Part shown: piece by piece, positions 5,773-6,040 of the stretch | Layout: every line of letters begins with the position of its first letter | Numbering within the stretch: position 1 is the first letter of the stretch | From: Thermotogae bacterium | Lineage (GTDB): Bacteria; Thermotogota; Thermotogae; UBA12178 | Direction: 5' to 3' | NCBI GenBank assembly: GCA_003641795.1 | Contig: QNAP01000110.1 | Location: 1 to 6,040, forward strand | DNA: 6,040 nt | Position numbers and translations under genes: made by a program | The notes under the pieces: model-generated | What the model was told of the DNA's origin: nothing | Databases searched by the model: none | What the model saw: only the letters and a program-made list of their open reading frames with translations

Positions 5773-6040
5773 TACTCTGCCTCCAGTTTTACCACGATCT
5801 CTCCTTTGACTCCCCCAGGCAAGTTCAATGCGACTTTGTAAACCCCCAAGCGTTTCAAAGGTGAATCGAGCGTAACCCAATGTTTGTCGAATTCAGTGTT
5901 GTACCGCGCTGAAAGTTCAGCAGCGATAGCGGCGTTTGTGACTGAACCGAATATCTTACCCGCCTCCCCCGCTTTTACTTTTATAACCATGGGAGAGGCA
6001 GAAATTCGTCTCAGTAATGCTTCACTCCCCTTCTTCTGTC
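5772..6040 (-). CDS. rplI: 50S ribosomal protein L9, C-terminal part (gene runs off the right edge)
   Basis: The last 88 codons of the L9 gene are visible; about 60 N-terminal residues lie beyond the window. The segment after the internal Met at 5990 (KAGEAGKIFGSVT) is the hallmark start of the L9 C-terminal rRNA-binding domain, followed by the DKHWVTLDSPLKRLGVYKV and VKGEIVVKLE strands. The frame is open upstream of 5990 to the edge and encodes QKKGSEALLRRISAS, the end of the long connecting helix. The Met at 5990 is therefore internal and not a start. Family members run to about 150 residues. The motif usually written LH before the last strands is NLPGGV here, a small deviation. L9 sits at the base of the L1 stalk and helps keep reading frame. 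Its usual upstream partners (rpsF, ssb, rpsR) would be outside the window; that is expectation, not observation. Confidence 0.93.
   Translation of the reverse strand, partial: QKKGSEALLRRISASPMVIKVKAGEAGKIFGSVTNAAIAAELSARYNTEFDKHWVTLDSPLKRLGVYKVALNLPGGVKGEIVVKLEAE
5780..5784 (-). promoter_or_regulatory. Shine-Dalgarno of rnz, inside the end of rplI
   Basis: The minus strand reads GGAGG, 7 bases before the ATG at 5772, within the last codons of the L9 gene. Together with the TAATG stop-start overlap it decides the rnz start and implies translational coupling of rnz to rplI. Confidence 0.85.

Noticed and set aside
5773..5880. Upstream extension of the rnz frame by 36 residues
   Set aside because: It lies entirely inside rplI in another frame, and the ATG at 5772 has a proper GGAGG and begins the conserved fold.
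5772..5990. A complete 72-residue gene starting at 5990
   Set aside because: The frame is open upstream to the window edge and encodes L9-like sequence, so the Met is internal to rplI.

Overview
The window looks like a chromosomal fragment of a Thermotogae bacterium (Thermotoga or Pseudothermotoga type). The best anchor is the ribonuclease Z gene. Its opening segment, length and the positions of its metal ligands fit, from memory, the short Thermotoga maritima tRNase Z, and it follows directly on the ribosomal protein L9 gene. No database search was possible, so genus and species are inference.

Layout: every supported gene is on the minus strand, so transcription runs from right to left. In that order they are: rplI (L9, 5' end beyond the right edge, stop at 5772), rnz (5772-4924), a knotted-type, YgeW-like carbamoyltransferase (4907-3921), a UvrD/PcrA-like SF1A helicase (3924-1948), a stand-alone degenerate GGDEF protein (about 1969-1454) and a cNBD-TPR-cNBD protein (about 1473-322). 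The genes overlap or lie within 16 bases of each other (TAATG, 16 bp, TTGA, then two overlaps of up to about 20 bases). They therefore probably form one translationally coupled operon continuing the ribosomal gene cluster. The first two genes have strong Shine-Dalgarno sites. The three downstream genes appear to use TTG or GTG starts that are less certain.

Functionally the operon joins translation and tRNA 3'-end processing (L9, RNase Z), carbamoyl transfer, DNA unwinding, and two proteins built from second-messenger domains. The GGDEF domain has lost its catalytic residues. The last protein has one degenerate and one apparently intact cyclic-nucleotide pocket and no DNA-binding domain. A shared pathway is not demonstrated; the grouping may simply reflect Thermotogales operon packing.

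The left 321 bases contain no gene. Positions 2-185 form a striking nested inverted-repeat element: a perfect 18-bp terminal inverted repeat, a perfect 12-bp inner repeat, and a head of two hairpins. Read on the minus strand (the operon's downstream strand), both hairpins expose GGA in the loop between ACA and TGT, resembling CsrA/RsmA binding sites. This is the best candidate here for something undescribed: a MITE-like repeat or a structured RNA or 3' end.
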